From: Eubacterium maltosivorans
GTDB taxonomy: Bacteria > Bacillota > Clostridia > Eubacteriales > Eubacteriaceae
Assembly (NCBI RefSeq): GCF_002441855.2
Contig: NZ_CP029487.1
Location: 3,162,001-3,226,000, forward strand
Direction: 5' to 3'
Length of the DNA: 64,000 nt
Below the pieces are notes generated by a model. It saw only the letters and a list, made by a program, of their open reading frames with translations, searched no databases and was not told the DNA's origin. Position numbers and translations under genes: made by a program. The number at the start of each line of letters is the position of its first letter. Positions within the stretch are counted from its first letter, which is position 1. This document shows, one piece after another, positions 1 through 7,061 of the stretch.

Positions 1-255
1 CAGCATTTTGGAACCTACGCCGACCCGGCTTATCTGGACGCTTACTCAGGAATGATGAAATCCGAAAACTATGACGAATACAGCGCAGCTTTTAAGGATA
101 TCCAGAAAATGAACGCCGAACAGGCTCCGGGCATTGCTCTGGCCATCATGAAAACCTACTTCCCTTACCGTACCGATAAGATCACCGGCTGGGTAAACTA
201 CCCTTCACGCGGCGTGATCAATGGCGAGACCTGGTATAAGGCCGTCGCCAAATAA
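1..255 (+). CDS. ABC transporter substrate-binding protein, family 5 (C-terminal part)
   Basis: The reading frame is open from the first base and ends at a TAA at 253-255, so only the last 84 residues are seen. The C-terminal pattern (Tyr-Phe-Pro-Tyr-Arg, Thr-Gly-Trp-Val-Asn, then Gly-Val-Ile-Asn-Gly-Glu-Thr-Trp-Tyr) is typical of the family 5 extracellular solute-binding proteins that deliver peptides or nickel to an ABC importer. The N-terminal signal and ligand pocket lie outside the window, so the substrate cannot be named. A hairpin terminator follows at once, so this is the last gene of its operon. Confidence 0.75.
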   Translation, partial: QHFGTYADPAYLDAYSGMMKSENYDEYSAAFKDIQKMNAEQAPGIALAIMKTYFPYRTDKITGWVNYPSRGVINGETWYKAVAK

Positions 256-275
256 TACGTGAAACCCGAATTTAT

Positions 276-319
276 AAAAGCTGCATTGCGCCAAAAAAGC
301 GGATGCAGCTTTTATTTTG
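276..319 (+). terminator. Rho-independent terminator of the solute-binding protein gene
   Basis: An 11-bp stem (arms 276-286 and 303-313, core AAGCTGCAT/ATGCAGCTT) is followed by a T-rich run. Confidence 0.8.
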
Positions 320-383
320 TTCAGGTATTCACGATTTAAGATTAGAGCTTTCTTAAGAGATTCAGCCTTTTTATAAAGAGAAT

Positions 384-412
384 TTGACAAAAAGCATCCT
401 GTGGGTTATACT
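384..412 (+). promoter_or_regulatory. Sigma-A promoter of the cold-shock gene
   Basis: TTGACA at 384-389 and TATACT at 407-412 are exactly 17 bp apart. Transcription would start near 419 and give an untranslated leader of about 158 nt before the cold-shock gene. Long leaders are usual for cspA-type mRNAs, where leader structure controls translation at low temperature. An A/T-rich TATAAT-like stretch just before the ribosome site is a less likely alternative. Confidence 0.7.
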
Positions 413-576
413 AAGAATGTATTTAAGAGAGTATCAATTGATTTCACATATTTTTGCAAGTCGTTTTTGTCTACTTAAGTTCAATGTAAGCTTGGTGACA
501 AGAGGGTTTGCAAAAATATGTGTTTTTTTATTCTACGATTGCGAATATAATATAATATTTCAGGAGGTACCAATTA

Positions 577-777
577 ATGAATAATGGTACAGTAAAATGG
601 TTTAACAGTGACAAAGGTTTTGGTTTTATTTCAAGAGAAGAAGGCGATGACGTATTCGTTCATTTTTCTTCAATCATGGGCGGCGGCTTTAAGTCTTTAA
701 ATGAAGGCGACAAGGTAAGCTTTGATATCGAACAGGGCGCTCGCGGCCTTCAGGCTTCAAACGTAACTGTTATCTAA
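577..777 (+). CDS. Cold-shock protein, CspA family
   Basis: A 66-residue single cold-shock domain, the normal length for this family. RNP1 (KGFGFI, residues 13-18) and RNP2 (VFVHF, 26-30) are intact, so it should bind single-stranded RNA/DNA and act as an RNA chaperone or antiterminator. The start is fixed by an AGGAGGT ribosome site a few bases upstream. It is a single-gene unit with a TTGACA/TATACT promoter near 384-412, a long leader, and a terminator directly downstream. The paralogue letter cannot be assigned. Confidence 0.95.
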   Translation: MNNGTVKWFNSDKGFGFISREEGDDVFVHFSSIMGGGFKSLNEGDKVSFDIEQGARGLQASNVTVI

Positions 778-799
778 ATAAAACGCCATAAATAGCTTT

Positions 800-829
800 A
801 AGCCGGATTAAAAATCCGGCTTATTTTTG
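800..829 (+). terminator. Terminator of the cold-shock gene
   Basis: Stem AGCCGGAT/ATCCGGCT with a short A-rich loop, then a TTATTTTT run. It overlaps the 3' end of the convergent minus-strand gene. Confidence 0.85.
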
Positions 830-1036
830 TGTTTGCGCGCGTTGTTTTTCCAATATCCAGGCACTGGCCTGTTCTGATTTCAAGTGAATGGTGTAGCCAA
901 GATCTCTGGCTGCGAGGACAATTTCGTCCGGTAGACAACCGTTGGAAAAATAAAGCGTTAACTGTCCTTTGGGATTAAAGGTTTTGTGTAAGGTTTGTTC
1001 AGTGATGTAATCCTTAATGGCTGCTAACCGTTTCAT
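821..1036 (-). CDS. Small protein of unknown function
   Basis: 71 residues, not recognised. The start is well supported: reading the minus strand, an AAGGAGGCC ribosome site sits just before the ATG at 1036. It has no signal peptide or membrane segment. The protein is mixed in composition with one cysteine and a Lys/Gln-rich end. It converges on the cold-shock gene and its last codons lie in that gene's terminator. The upstream side is the non-coding RNA cluster at 1.1-1.7 kb. Confidence 0.65.
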   Translation of the reverse strand: MKRLAAIKDYITEQTLHKTFNPKGQLTLYFSNGCLPDEIVLAARDLGYTIHLKSEQASAWILEKQRAQTQK

Positions 1037-1101
1037 CTATAGGCCTCCTTGCTTTTTTTATAAATATATCCAAAAGAAATTTTTTTTAACTGCTATAAGA
1101 T

Positions 1102-1126
1102 GTTTTAAAGGTTACGGAAAGGGTAT
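1102..1126 (+). promoter_or_regulatory. Sigma-B-like promoter, copy 1
   Basis: GTTTTA (1102-1107), 13 bp, GGGTAT (1121-1126). This matches the GTTTAA-N13-GGGTAT pattern of general stress sigma factors (sigma-B, related to the sporulation factors F and G). Two further copies have the same 13-bp spacing. Confidence 0.65.
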
Positions 1127-1132
1127 AAATGA

Positions 1133-1250
1133 TTTTGTCAACATATACAAATCTCCTATAATTTGTATGGTAACCTCTTTTCATTTAGCTCAGTCTCCCT
1201 GCGGGACACCCATGAAGCCACTTTCCGAAGTGGCTTCATGTTTAAATACT
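1133..1250 (+). ncRNA. Candidate stress-type small RNA A
   Basis: No credible reading frame. The transcript would start about 7 nt after GGGTAT and run to a 13-bp perfect stem (arms 1211-1223 and 1228-1240, loop TCCG) followed by a weak T-rich stretch. It contains C-rich CTCC and CTCCC patches in unpaired parts, the kind of motif with which Gram-positive regulatory RNAs pair to Shine-Dalgarno sequences. Its first bases (ATAAATGATTTTGTCAACATA) are related to those of the two following units. Confidence 0.55.
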
Positions 1251-1264
1251 TTTGTATTGGATAT
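1240..1264 (+). promoter_or_regulatory. Sigma-B-like promoter, copy 2
   Basis: GTTTAA (1240-1245), 13 bp, GGATAT (1259-1264). The upstream element begins on the last base of the preceding hairpin, so the two small-RNA units are packed head to tail. Confidence 0.65.
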
Positions 1265-1270
1265 AAATAG

Positions 1271-1362
1271 TTCTGAACAACATACCTCAAATTTAATTTA
1301 CATCTCCCCAAATTTTACTCTCCCTTTTAAAAGTCTCCGGTCCTGAATCGGAGGCTTTTTTA
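1271..1362 (+). ncRNA. Candidate stress-type small RNA B
   Basis: About 90 nt from the predicted start to a terminator with a 7-bp stem (1333-1339/1349-1355) and six T. The 5' end shares TATAAATAGTT and GAACA with unit C. It has several C-rich patches (CTCCCC, CTCTCCC) upstream of the terminator and no open reading frame with a ribosome site. Confidence 0.6.
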
Positions 1363-1372
1363 TTTCAGGCAT

Positions 1373-1497
1373 AAAAAAAGACCAGACAGCGCTGGACATC
1401 AATCAAATCTAACAGGTTTGTCTCAGATGGCTGCGGTCTACTAAAAAAGATAGGGGTAGTACCGTGCTCTGAGAAAAACGTTAGACTTCTAATTACT
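1373..1497 (-). ncRNA. Structured RNA of unknown family on the minus strand
   Basis: A minus-strand sigma-A promoter leads into about 125 nt with three nested helices: TCTAAC/GTTAGA (1408-1413 with 1480-1485), CTCAGA/TCTGAG (1422-1427 with 1468-1473), and GGT-CTAC with GTAG-T-ACC (1435-1441 with 1456-1463). A short CCAG/CTGG hairpin followed by seven U (minus strand 1379-1373) ends it. I do not match it to a known riboswitch. An antisense regulator such as a type I antitoxin RNA is one possibility, but no toxin gene is seen. The helices could also form on the plus strand. Confidence 0.5.
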
Positions 1498-1502
1498 TTT
1501 TT

Positions 1503-1531
1503 ATTATACCACATCAGCGTCCATTATGCAA
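1503..1531 (-). promoter_or_regulatory. Sigma-A promoter of the minus-strand structured RNA
   Basis: On the minus strand, TTGCAT (1531-1526) and TATAAT (1508-1503) are 17 bp apart. The start would be near 1497. Confidence 0.65.
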
Positions 1532-1576
1532 AAATTCTTAAGACATGCCTAAAAGAGATCAAAAAGAAGAGCGTAT

Positions 1577-1601
1577 GTTTAAACGCCCAGGCCAGGGGTA
1601 T
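1577..1601 (+). promoter_or_regulatory. Sigma-B-like promoter, copy 3
   Basis: GTTTAA (1577-1582), 13 bp, GGGTAT (1596-1601): the best match of the three to the sigma-B consensus. Confidence 0.7.
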
Positions 1602-1607
1602 AAATAG

Positions 1608-1709
1608 TTTTGAACACACATACCTCTTACTTAGATTAAGCGAAATACCTAATCTCCCCCAATACTTTTCCTTTCAAGCGCCCCCGGTTTTTAAGCCGGG
1701 GGTTTTTTG
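1608..1709 (+). ncRNA. Candidate stress-type small RNA C
   Basis: About 100 nt, ending in a strong terminator (CCCCCGG/CCGGGGG, 1681-1687 and 1696-1702, then six T). The 5' end resembles unit B, and a CTCCCCC patch lies in the middle. No reading frame with a ribosome site is present. It probably arose by duplication with units A and B. Confidence 0.6.
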
Positions 1710-1832
1710 TTTGAAAAAGAGGCGCGGAGAGGACAGGAGGGTAGCTTTTTTATTAGGACAGATATAAAAAATGTGTTAAAATAACAGAAAAGGGGAGCGT
1801 TGACAGCGCCCTATAAAAAGGCGGTATACTTC

Positions 1833-2195
1833 ATGAATTATAAGATCATTTATTTTGAGGGCGAGGGCTTTACCTCGCTGGCAGATTTTAAGAAGGCATA
1901 TATCCTTGACATCGACCGGATGCCCACCATCATTGCCTATGACAAGGGACAGCGGCTTGAGTTGCGGAATATCCGCAGCGTTACCACCGAGGAGCTGAAG
2001 GATTTCGGCACCCTGCTCAAAATCACGACAAACCGCCAGAGTGTTTACGCGGCAGTTGTGATCGTCAGCTTTAAGGGCGGCCTGGCCGTGGCCCACAACG
2101 TCAAAACCGCCAACCTGAAGGTCCAGCTCGAAAAGCTGGCCGGTCTGGACGATTCGGTGGAGCGCTACGGGTATTATGAGGTCCGGAAGAAGTAG
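1833..2195 (+). CDS. Protein of unknown function
   Basis: 120 residues from the ATG at 1833 (MNYKIIYF), which has an AAGGCGG ribosome site 8 nt upstream. A TTG at 1800 in the same frame would add 11 residues, but its GGGGAG is too close. No signal or membrane segment is seen. The protein is mixed alpha/beta in character with a charged C-terminus, and I do not recognise the family. It is a single gene ended by the strong bidirectional terminator at 2218-2262. Confidence 0.65.
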   Translation: MNYKIIYFEGEGFTSLADFKKAYILDIDRMPTIIAYDKGQRLELRNIRSVTTEELKDFGTLLKITTNRQSVYAAVVIVSFKGGLAVAHNVKTANLKVQLEKLAGLDDSVERYGYYEVRKK

Positions 2196-2217
2196 AATCA
2201 GCCTGAAGAAAGCAAAG

Positions 2218-2262
2218 AAAGCCACCATCCTGCCGCATGTGCAGGATGGTGGCTTTCTTTTT
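2218..2262. terminator. Bidirectional terminator between convergent genes
   Basis: A 16-bp stem (2218-2233 and 2241-2256, core GCCACCATCCTGC) with T-rich sequence on both sides. It serves the gene ending at 2195 and the sugar operon ending at 2274. Confidence 0.9.
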
Positions 2263-2273
2263 AGTATGAATTT

Positions 2274-3785
2274 TTATTGTTCGTTCCAGTAAATATTCAT
2301 GATCTCAATCAGACGTGACCAGTTCTGGTAGCGCTTTTCATAGAGCTCGAAGTTTTCAGTGTGCGATGTGACAGGCGGGTTGATCTTAACGGCCTGCTCA
2401 AAAGCTTTCTCGTAGCTTTTGTACAGACCAGTGCCAACCCCTGCGGTGATGGCGCATCCCAGGGCACCTACTTCATTGCAGTCTACGGTCTCGATGGGAA
2501 GCTCGATAATGTCGGCAAAAATCCTTGCCCATACCTGACTTTTGGCGATGCCGCCAGTCAGACGCACCACATCCGCTTTACAGCCCGAGTCCCGCAGAAA
2601 CCGTATGTGGTAGCGGTGCATAAAAGCAACGCCCTCGGCCAGAGCGTAGGCCAGCTCGGCATAGGTGGTGTTCTGGTCGATATTGAAAAATTCAGCCTTT
2701 GCATTTGGGTGGACACTTGGCTGAGCAACAAAAGGAAGGTACATAACTTTGGATGTCTCAATGGGAACTGATGCGATCAGCTCGTTTAAAACCTCGTAGT
2801 AAGAGCCGCCCTGCTTTTCGGCAATGTATTTTGCTTCCCCGCCCATAGCTTTGCAGAACCATTCATAATTTGAGCCGGAGGCACCTGTGAAGGCGCAGTT
2901 TAGATATTCCCCTTTTGTGAGGTAAGGCATATTTGCCGAAGCGCCTGGGATGATCTGCGTGGAATGAGTCTCATTGATACACCAGGTCCCCGCGACGGCA
3001 GTTACAATACCGTCTGCTGTGGCTCCAGCCCCCACCAGGCAGGCCAGGACATCCATCATACCGGCAACCACTGGCGTGCCTGGATTCAGGCCAGTTTCGT
3101 CTGCGGCCTTTTCGGTAACCGTGCCGACAATCTGTGAGGAGGCGGTTGCGAGCTCAGGTAAAAAAGGCTCAATTTCTGGGATACCGTACAGGTTCAGGAG
3201 CTCTGTGGAGTAGTCGGTGGTCGTCAAATCCAGCATGGCCGAGCCGCCAAAAATATTGGCGTCGGTTGCGAATACGCCGGTCAGACGATACATCAGATAA
3301 TCCTTGAATAAGAGAATTCCGCCTATTTTTTCATAGACTTCTGGCTTCTGGTCTTTAAACCATCGCAGGATCGGTCCAGGTTCCCCCGCATAGAGGGTTC
3401 CCTTAATAATATCGTTGATCCGGTCAAAGGAGCCTTCGCGCTTGTAGCCTTCGACGATGCTGTTGGCCCGGTAATCCTGGGAAAAAACACCGGGCGCGAT
3501 GGATTTTCCGTCTCGGTCTAAAATGATCAGCCCGTTGCCAAAAGAGCACATGCCAATGCCGGCAATTCTCGAAGGGTCGACGGCGGCTTTAGCAAGCATG
3601 GATTTGATGCTGGCTGAGGTGGACGCCCAGAGCCGGTCGACGTCAAACGTCTCAAAGCCGGGCGTGTGCGATTCCAGACGCATCGTTGGGTTAGACGCGC
3701 TGGCAATTTCTTTTCCACATTGGTCAAACAATACGGTTTTAATCGAGGTGCTTCCGCCGTCGATTCCAATTAAATAGCTTTCCAT
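2274..3785 (-). CDS. FGGY-family carbohydrate kinase
   Basis: 503 residues, the usual FGGY length. The N-terminus has the phosphate-binding IGIDGGSTSIK (about 6-16). A GMMD motif near residue 245 supplies the likely catalytic aspartate, and LTGGIAKS near 410 is the C-terminal nucleotide-binding signature. It should phosphorylate a sugar, ketose or sugar alcohol with ATP in the cytoplasm. It is the last gene of a three-gene minus-strand unit after the dehydrogenase and aldolase, so the pathway is probably oxidation or reduction, phosphorylation, then aldol cleavage. A GGGGGGA ribosome site precedes the ATG. The substrate (xylulose-, erythrulose- or lyxose-like) cannot be told from sequence alone. 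Confidence 0.85.
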   Translation of the reverse strand: MESYLIGIDGGSTSIKTVLFDQCGKEIASASNPTMRLESHTPGFETFDVDRLWASTSASIKSMLAKAAVDPSRIAGIGMCSFGNGLIILDRDGKSIAPGVFSQDYRANSIVEGYKREGSFDRINDIIKGTLYAGEPGPILRWFKDQKPEVYEKIGGILLFKDYLMYRLTGVFATDANIFGGSAMLDLTTTDYSTELLNLYGIPEIEPFLPELATASSQIVGTVTEKAADETGLNPGTPVVAGMMDVLACLVGAGATADGIVTAVAGTWCINETHSTQIIPGASANMPYLTKGEYLNCAFTGASGSNYEWFCKAMGGEAKYIAEKQGGSYYEVLNELIASVPIETSKVMYLPFVAQPSVHPNAKAEFFNIDQNTTYAELAYALAEGVAFMHRYHIRFLRDSGCKADVVRLTGGIAKSQVWARIFADIIELPIETVDCNEVGALGCAITAGVGTGLYKSYEKAFEQAVKINPPVTSHTENFELYEKRYQNWSRLIEIMNIYWNEQ

Positions 3786-3823
3786 AGTGATTCCCCCCTG
3801 TTTTGATAATCAAAAGATCAGTG

Positions 3824-4714
3824 CTAAGCGCGGTTGTCTGAACCCAATAACACGATTTTTTTGCTTACGGCTTCTTTTAGCGCGTTAAGCGGACGAAGAT
3901 TGGCGGTTGAAGGCCAGATGGCCATGTTTTCCATTTCGTTGAGCTGCTTTTTCATTTCGCGGTAATAGGCGTCAATGATTTCTGAAAAAACATTGAGCTT
4001 GCAGATACCAAGGCGGACGGCTTCCCGTACCTGTTCGTCGGGAGTTCCAGAGCCGCCGTGCATAACCAGAGGAACCGATGAGAGTTTGTTCAGTTGCTCG
4101 AGCCGGTCAAAATGCAGCCTTGGCTCGTGGACATAGACACCGTGGGCTGTGCCTACGGCAACCGCCAATGCGTCCACATTAGTCTCTTCGATGAAAGCGC
4201 TCATTTCATCTGGATTAGTCAGTGAATCATCTGGATTGTCGTAGGTGCCATCCCTGTTTTTCTTCACGTCGGTTTCTGAACGGCCGACAATCCCATCGCC
4301 GACATGGCCCAGCTCAGCCTCGACCGATACGCCGTGGGTATGGGCGTACTCGGTTACTTCCCTTGTGTTTTTAACATTTTCTGCAAAGGGCAGAACAGAT
4401 CCATCGTACATGACAGAGGTAAACCCGCTGTCAACAGCCTTCTTGATAAAGGCTGTGTCTGTGGCGTGGTCGAGGTGCAGACAGACAGGGACAGAGGCGC
4501 GGCTGGCCATTTTACGGGCGCCGTCAAGCCAGTATTCCATTTTGTCGCCCTCAATGTCGACACATAAGGCCATGAGAATAACAGGAGAGCGCAGTGCTTC
4601 CGCTGTCTCTAAAATAGCGAGGGTCATGTCATTATTGCTGGTGTCAAAGGCGGCGACGCAGTAGTGGCCATCCCTCGCGGGCTTCAAAATTTCAGATAAG
4701 GTTACGAGTGCCAT
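3824..4714 (-). CDS. Class II (metal-dependent) fructose-bisphosphate aldolase family protein
   Basis: 296 residues, close to the GatY/KbaY/FbaA group. The metal and phosphate motifs are in order: HLDHATD (near 102), EAELGHVGD, GTAHGVY, VMHGGSGTPD and KLNVFSE. It should cleave a phosphorylated ketose to dihydroxyacetone phosphate and an aldehyde. It lies 38 bp from the kinase and 41 bp from the dehydrogenase, so it is in one operon with both. Its role is likely in a dedicated sugar pathway rather than central glycolysis, because a kinase and a SorC regulator accompany it. Confidence 0.85.
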   Translation of the reverse strand: MALVTLSEILKPARDGHYCVAAFDTSNNDMTLAILETAEALRSPVILMALCVDIEGDKMEYWLDGARKMASRASVPVCLHLDHATDTAFIKKAVDSGFTSVMYDGSVLPFAENVKNTREVTEYAHTHGVSVEAELGHVGDGIVGRSETDVKKNRDGTYDNPDDSLTNPDEMSAFIEETNVDALAVAVGTAHGVYVHEPRLHFDRLEQLNKLSSVPLVMHGGSGTPDEQVREAVRLGICKLNVFSEIIDAYYREMKKQLNEMENMAIWPSTANLRPLNALKEAVSKKIVLLGSDNRA

Positions 4715-4755
4715 TTTTATTCCTCTTTCTGTGGTATATTTTTTGACAACAAGGC

Positions 4756-5805
4756 TTACAAAACGTCAGGATTGACCAGGAAGCGGGAGGTCTTATCCTC
4801 CGGAAAAGACAGCATCTCACGGGCCAGCATTCCAGGTGACTGGGTAAAGGCGTCACGACTGCCGCCGGCCATGTGAGGGCTCAGGGTCACGTTGTCAAGC
4901 GTGACCAGTGGGTAGTCCTTTCCAGGCGGCTCTCTGTCGTATACATCCAGCGCTGCGCCCATGATTTTATGGTCTTTTAGAGCCTGCCACAAAGCCTTTT
5001 CGTCGACAAGGCCCGATCGGGAGGTGTTGATGAAGTAAGCGGTGGGCTTCATGAGGCTTAGCATATGCGCGTCGAAAAGTCTCTCCGTTTCCTGTGTAAG
5101 ACGGCAGTGCAGGGTGACAAAATCAGAGCGCTGCAGAAGTGTCTCCAACGAGACCAATTCGATGCCTTTGGTTTCCGCTGTCGGTTTAAAGTAAGGGTCA
5201 TAGACCAGCAGCTCCATCTCAAAACCCTTCAGGCGCTGGGCCACCTTTTTTCCGATGGCCCCAAACCCCACAATACCGGCAGTTTTTCCCGAAAGGTCGG
5301 GCATTGTCTCCTTGTTGGTATAGTCCCGTACCCAGTTTCCAAGCTTTAAGTTCATATGTGCCTTTGCGATGTTTCTGCACTCAGCGATCATCAGCCCAAC
5401 CGTGTAATCTGCCACAGAGTTGGCGTTCCGGCCCGGTGTGTTATAAACCGCGATGCCCTTCTGGGTGGCATAGGCGACGTTGACATTGTCATAGCCGCCG
5501 CGCAGAACACCGATGGCTTTCAGGTGGGGACAGCGGTCGATCATGTCTCGGGTAACCGTACAGAATTGTGTGATGATAATATCCGCGTCCTCAACGGCCT
5601 TTTTAATTGCCTCGGGCGGCTCATAAGCCTCGCTGCCACCTGTCTCTACCGCGAGGTTGATAGCCTGCAGCGTATCATAGCTGTCGCACTGCCATTCAAC
5701 GGTTTCAATGACCTCGCCTCTTTCAGCAAAGGCAGCAAAGCCCCTTTTGATATCCTCTCCAGATATCCAGACATCTCCAATACCCACGATTTTCATTTTT
5801 CTCAC
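4756..5805 (-). CDS. D-isomer-specific 2-hydroxyacid dehydrogenase, NAD-dependent
   Basis: 349 residues. The Rossmann motif GIVGFGAIG lies near 178. The catalytic triad is visible as Arg in NTSRSG, Glu in DREPPG and His in LSPHMAGGS. Such enzymes reduce 2-keto acids or oxidise D-2-hydroxyacids. First gene of the kinase-aldolase-dehydrogenase unit, directly behind the palindromic operator/promoter at 5829-5878. The ATG at 5805 is preceded by a GGGGTG ribosome site. The substrate may be a sugar acid, but that is inference from the neighbours. No transporter is encoded in the unit. Confidence 0.85.
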   Translation of the reverse strand: MRKMKIVGIGDVWISGEDIKRGFAAFAERGEVIETVEWQCDSYDTLQAINLAVETGGSEAYEPPEAIKKAVEDADIIITQFCTVTRDMIDRCPHLKAIGVLRGGYDNVNVAYATQKGIAVYNTPGRNANSVADYTVGLMIAECRNIAKAHMNLKLGNWVRDYTNKETMPDLSGKTAGIVGFGAIGKKVAQRLKGFEMELLVYDPYFKPTAETKGIELVSLETLLQRSDFVTLHCRLTQETERLFDAHMLSLMKPTAYFINTSRSGLVDEKALWQALKDHKIMGAALDVYDREPPGKDYPLVTLDNVTLSPHMAGGSRDAFTQSPGMLAREMLSFPEDKTSRFLVNPDVL

Positions 5806-5828
5806 CCCTTCATATTAAAGTTATCTCA

Positions 5829-5878
5829 ATCATATCACCGTATATAACATTTGTCAATTACAAATGTTATATACGGTG
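5829..5878 (-). promoter_or_regulatory. Operator palindrome overlapping the promoter of the sugar operon
   Basis: A perfect inverted repeat has 19-bp arms (5836-5854 and 5860-5878, inner part AACATTTGT/ACAAATGTT) around a 5-bp centre. On the minus strand TTGACA (5857-5852) and TATGAT (5834-5829) are 17 bp apart, with the -35 box in the centre of the palindrome. Protein binding there would block RNA polymerase. The SorC-family gene immediately upstream is the obvious ligand-controlled regulator. Confidence 0.85.
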
Positions 5879-5882
5879 GTGC

Positions 5883-5906
5883 AAAAAAAGACTGGAGGGC
5901 CAGTCT
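5883..5906 (-). terminator. Terminator of the SorC regulator gene
   Basis: Minus-strand hairpin AGACTGG/CCAGTCT (5906-5900 and 5895-5889) followed by a run of U. It separates the regulator transcript from the operon promoter. Confidence 0.8.
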
Positions 5907-5951
5907 CATTGCAGAAAATAGTCAAATAAGAAAAAACAGGTAAGTTGTCTG

Positions 5952-6902
5952 TCAGGAAAGCCTTTCGATGATGCCCTCCGCCAGGGCTTCATCGATGATG
6001 ATGTCTGTTACAATGCCCAGCTTCAGTGCTCCGGTTACCGCGTCGATTTTTTCAGTTCCATTGACAAGCGCCAAAACGCGTTTAACCTTTGCCAGATTTT
6101 CAAAGGGAATACGAATCATGGAGGCAGCGCCGATGGTTTCGGTGATCCTGCCCTGGAGGTCAAAGTAATGGGTGCAGATGTCGCCGATGATATTGGCAGA
6201 GTCTTCGGCGAGGAGCTCGCTCTCACCCGGGTAATATGAGCGGTGCTTCAAGTTGCCGATAGCGCCGATACCGATCACTGCGAGATCAATTTCCTGCCAT
6301 TGGTCCAATATTTCGGCGTAGGCCTGGGTCCTGGTAAAAAGCTCATAGTCCTTTGGGGACAGGGGGCCCAGGGGAAGGTTGATAAAATGGGCTGTGCCGC
6401 CCGTTTTTTCGGAAAGCATCCGTACCATCTCGTTGATCATAAAGTAGGCGGCGGCCTGATTGCTGGCGCCGACCAGCGGGAAAATATCTGCCCGCTGTAA
6501 AAGGCTGCTCTCGCTGCACTGCTCGACAAAGCTGTAGACAGAACGGCCCCAGGAAATACCGATTTTATGCAGCCCTTCGCGGCAGAGGTCGTCAAAATAA
6601 AGGGCGGCCCGCTGCGCAAGCATCTTCCGGGCCAGCGCGTCATCGTTAAAATGGCCGGGGACAATGGTGACATTTTGAATTGGGAAAATTTCCTTTATCC
6701 TTTGGGCGGCTTTGCTGAGGTTGGTCTCGACATCATTGATCTTAATTTCGACGATGCTGCGTTGGCGGGCCTCGCTCAGCATTTTTGATATACTCTGTCT
6801 TGTCGTACCAAGTTTTTTTGAAATGGCCTGCTGTGTCATGTTTTCTTCGTAGTAGAGCCGGGCGACCTGGACCAGCTTCTGTAAGTACTCGGTATCATTC
6901 AT
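5952..6902 (-). CDS. SorC-family sugar-binding transcriptional regulator
   Basis: 316 residues. An N-terminal helix-turn-helix (about 18-48, with MTQQAISKKLG and SRQ/S-type recognition helix) is followed by the SorC/CggR-type sugar-phosphate-binding domain (GISWG near 113, PLVGA, GIGAIG, GDICTHYFD). These regulators sense phosphorylated sugars and usually repress or activate the adjacent operon. It is transcribed in the same direction as the kinase/aldolase/dehydrogenase genes, has its own terminator, and faces the 43-bp palindrome in the gap at 5806-5951. Confidence 0.9.
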   Translation of the reverse strand: MNDTEYLQKLVQVARLYYEENMTQQAISKKLGTTRQSISKMLSEARQRSIVEIKINDVETNLSKAAQRIKEIFPIQNVTIVPGHFNDDALARKMLAQRAALYFDDLCREGLHKIGISWGRSVYSFVEQCSESSLLQRADIFPLVGASNQAAAYFMINEMVRMLSEKTGGTAHFINLPLGPLSPKDYELFTRTQAYAEILDQWQEIDLAVIGIGAIGNLKHRSYYPGESELLAEDSANIIGDICTHYFDLQGRITETIGAASMIRIPFENLAKVKRVLALVNGTEKIDAVTGALKLGIVTDIIIDEALAEGIIERLS

Positions 6903-7000
6903 TGATGTTTTCTCCCGTTTGACGATTCATTTTAGACCATTCTATCACAGTTTGACAGAGGGGACAATTTTATTTTAAACTGTGCTGCCGCACAGCATTT

Positions 7001-7028
7001 TTGTTTTAGACTCCAGCCGTGCTATAAT
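7001..7028 (+). promoter_or_regulatory. Promoter of the HAD phosphatase gene
   Basis: TTGTTT (7001-7006), 16 bp, TATAAT (7023-7028). A small hairpin CTGTGC/GCACAG at 6980-6995 lies just upstream. Confidence 0.55.
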
Positions 7029-7061
7029 AAAGAAAACAATCCAAACGAAAGAGGAAAAGAT

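Noticed and set aside
384-584. Plus-strand frame of 66 codons in the csp leader
   Set aside because: It starts on the -35 box of the csp promoter and ends over the csp start; the long leader explains the space better.
1017-1346. Plus-strand frame of 109 codons across the small-RNA region
   Set aside because: No ribosome site, and it runs through two terminators and two promoters.
1776-2228. Minus-strand frame of 150 codons opposite the small gene at 1833
   Set aside because: It begins inside the terminator stem and has no start signal; the plus-strand frame has a better ribosome site. The choice is less certain than for the others.
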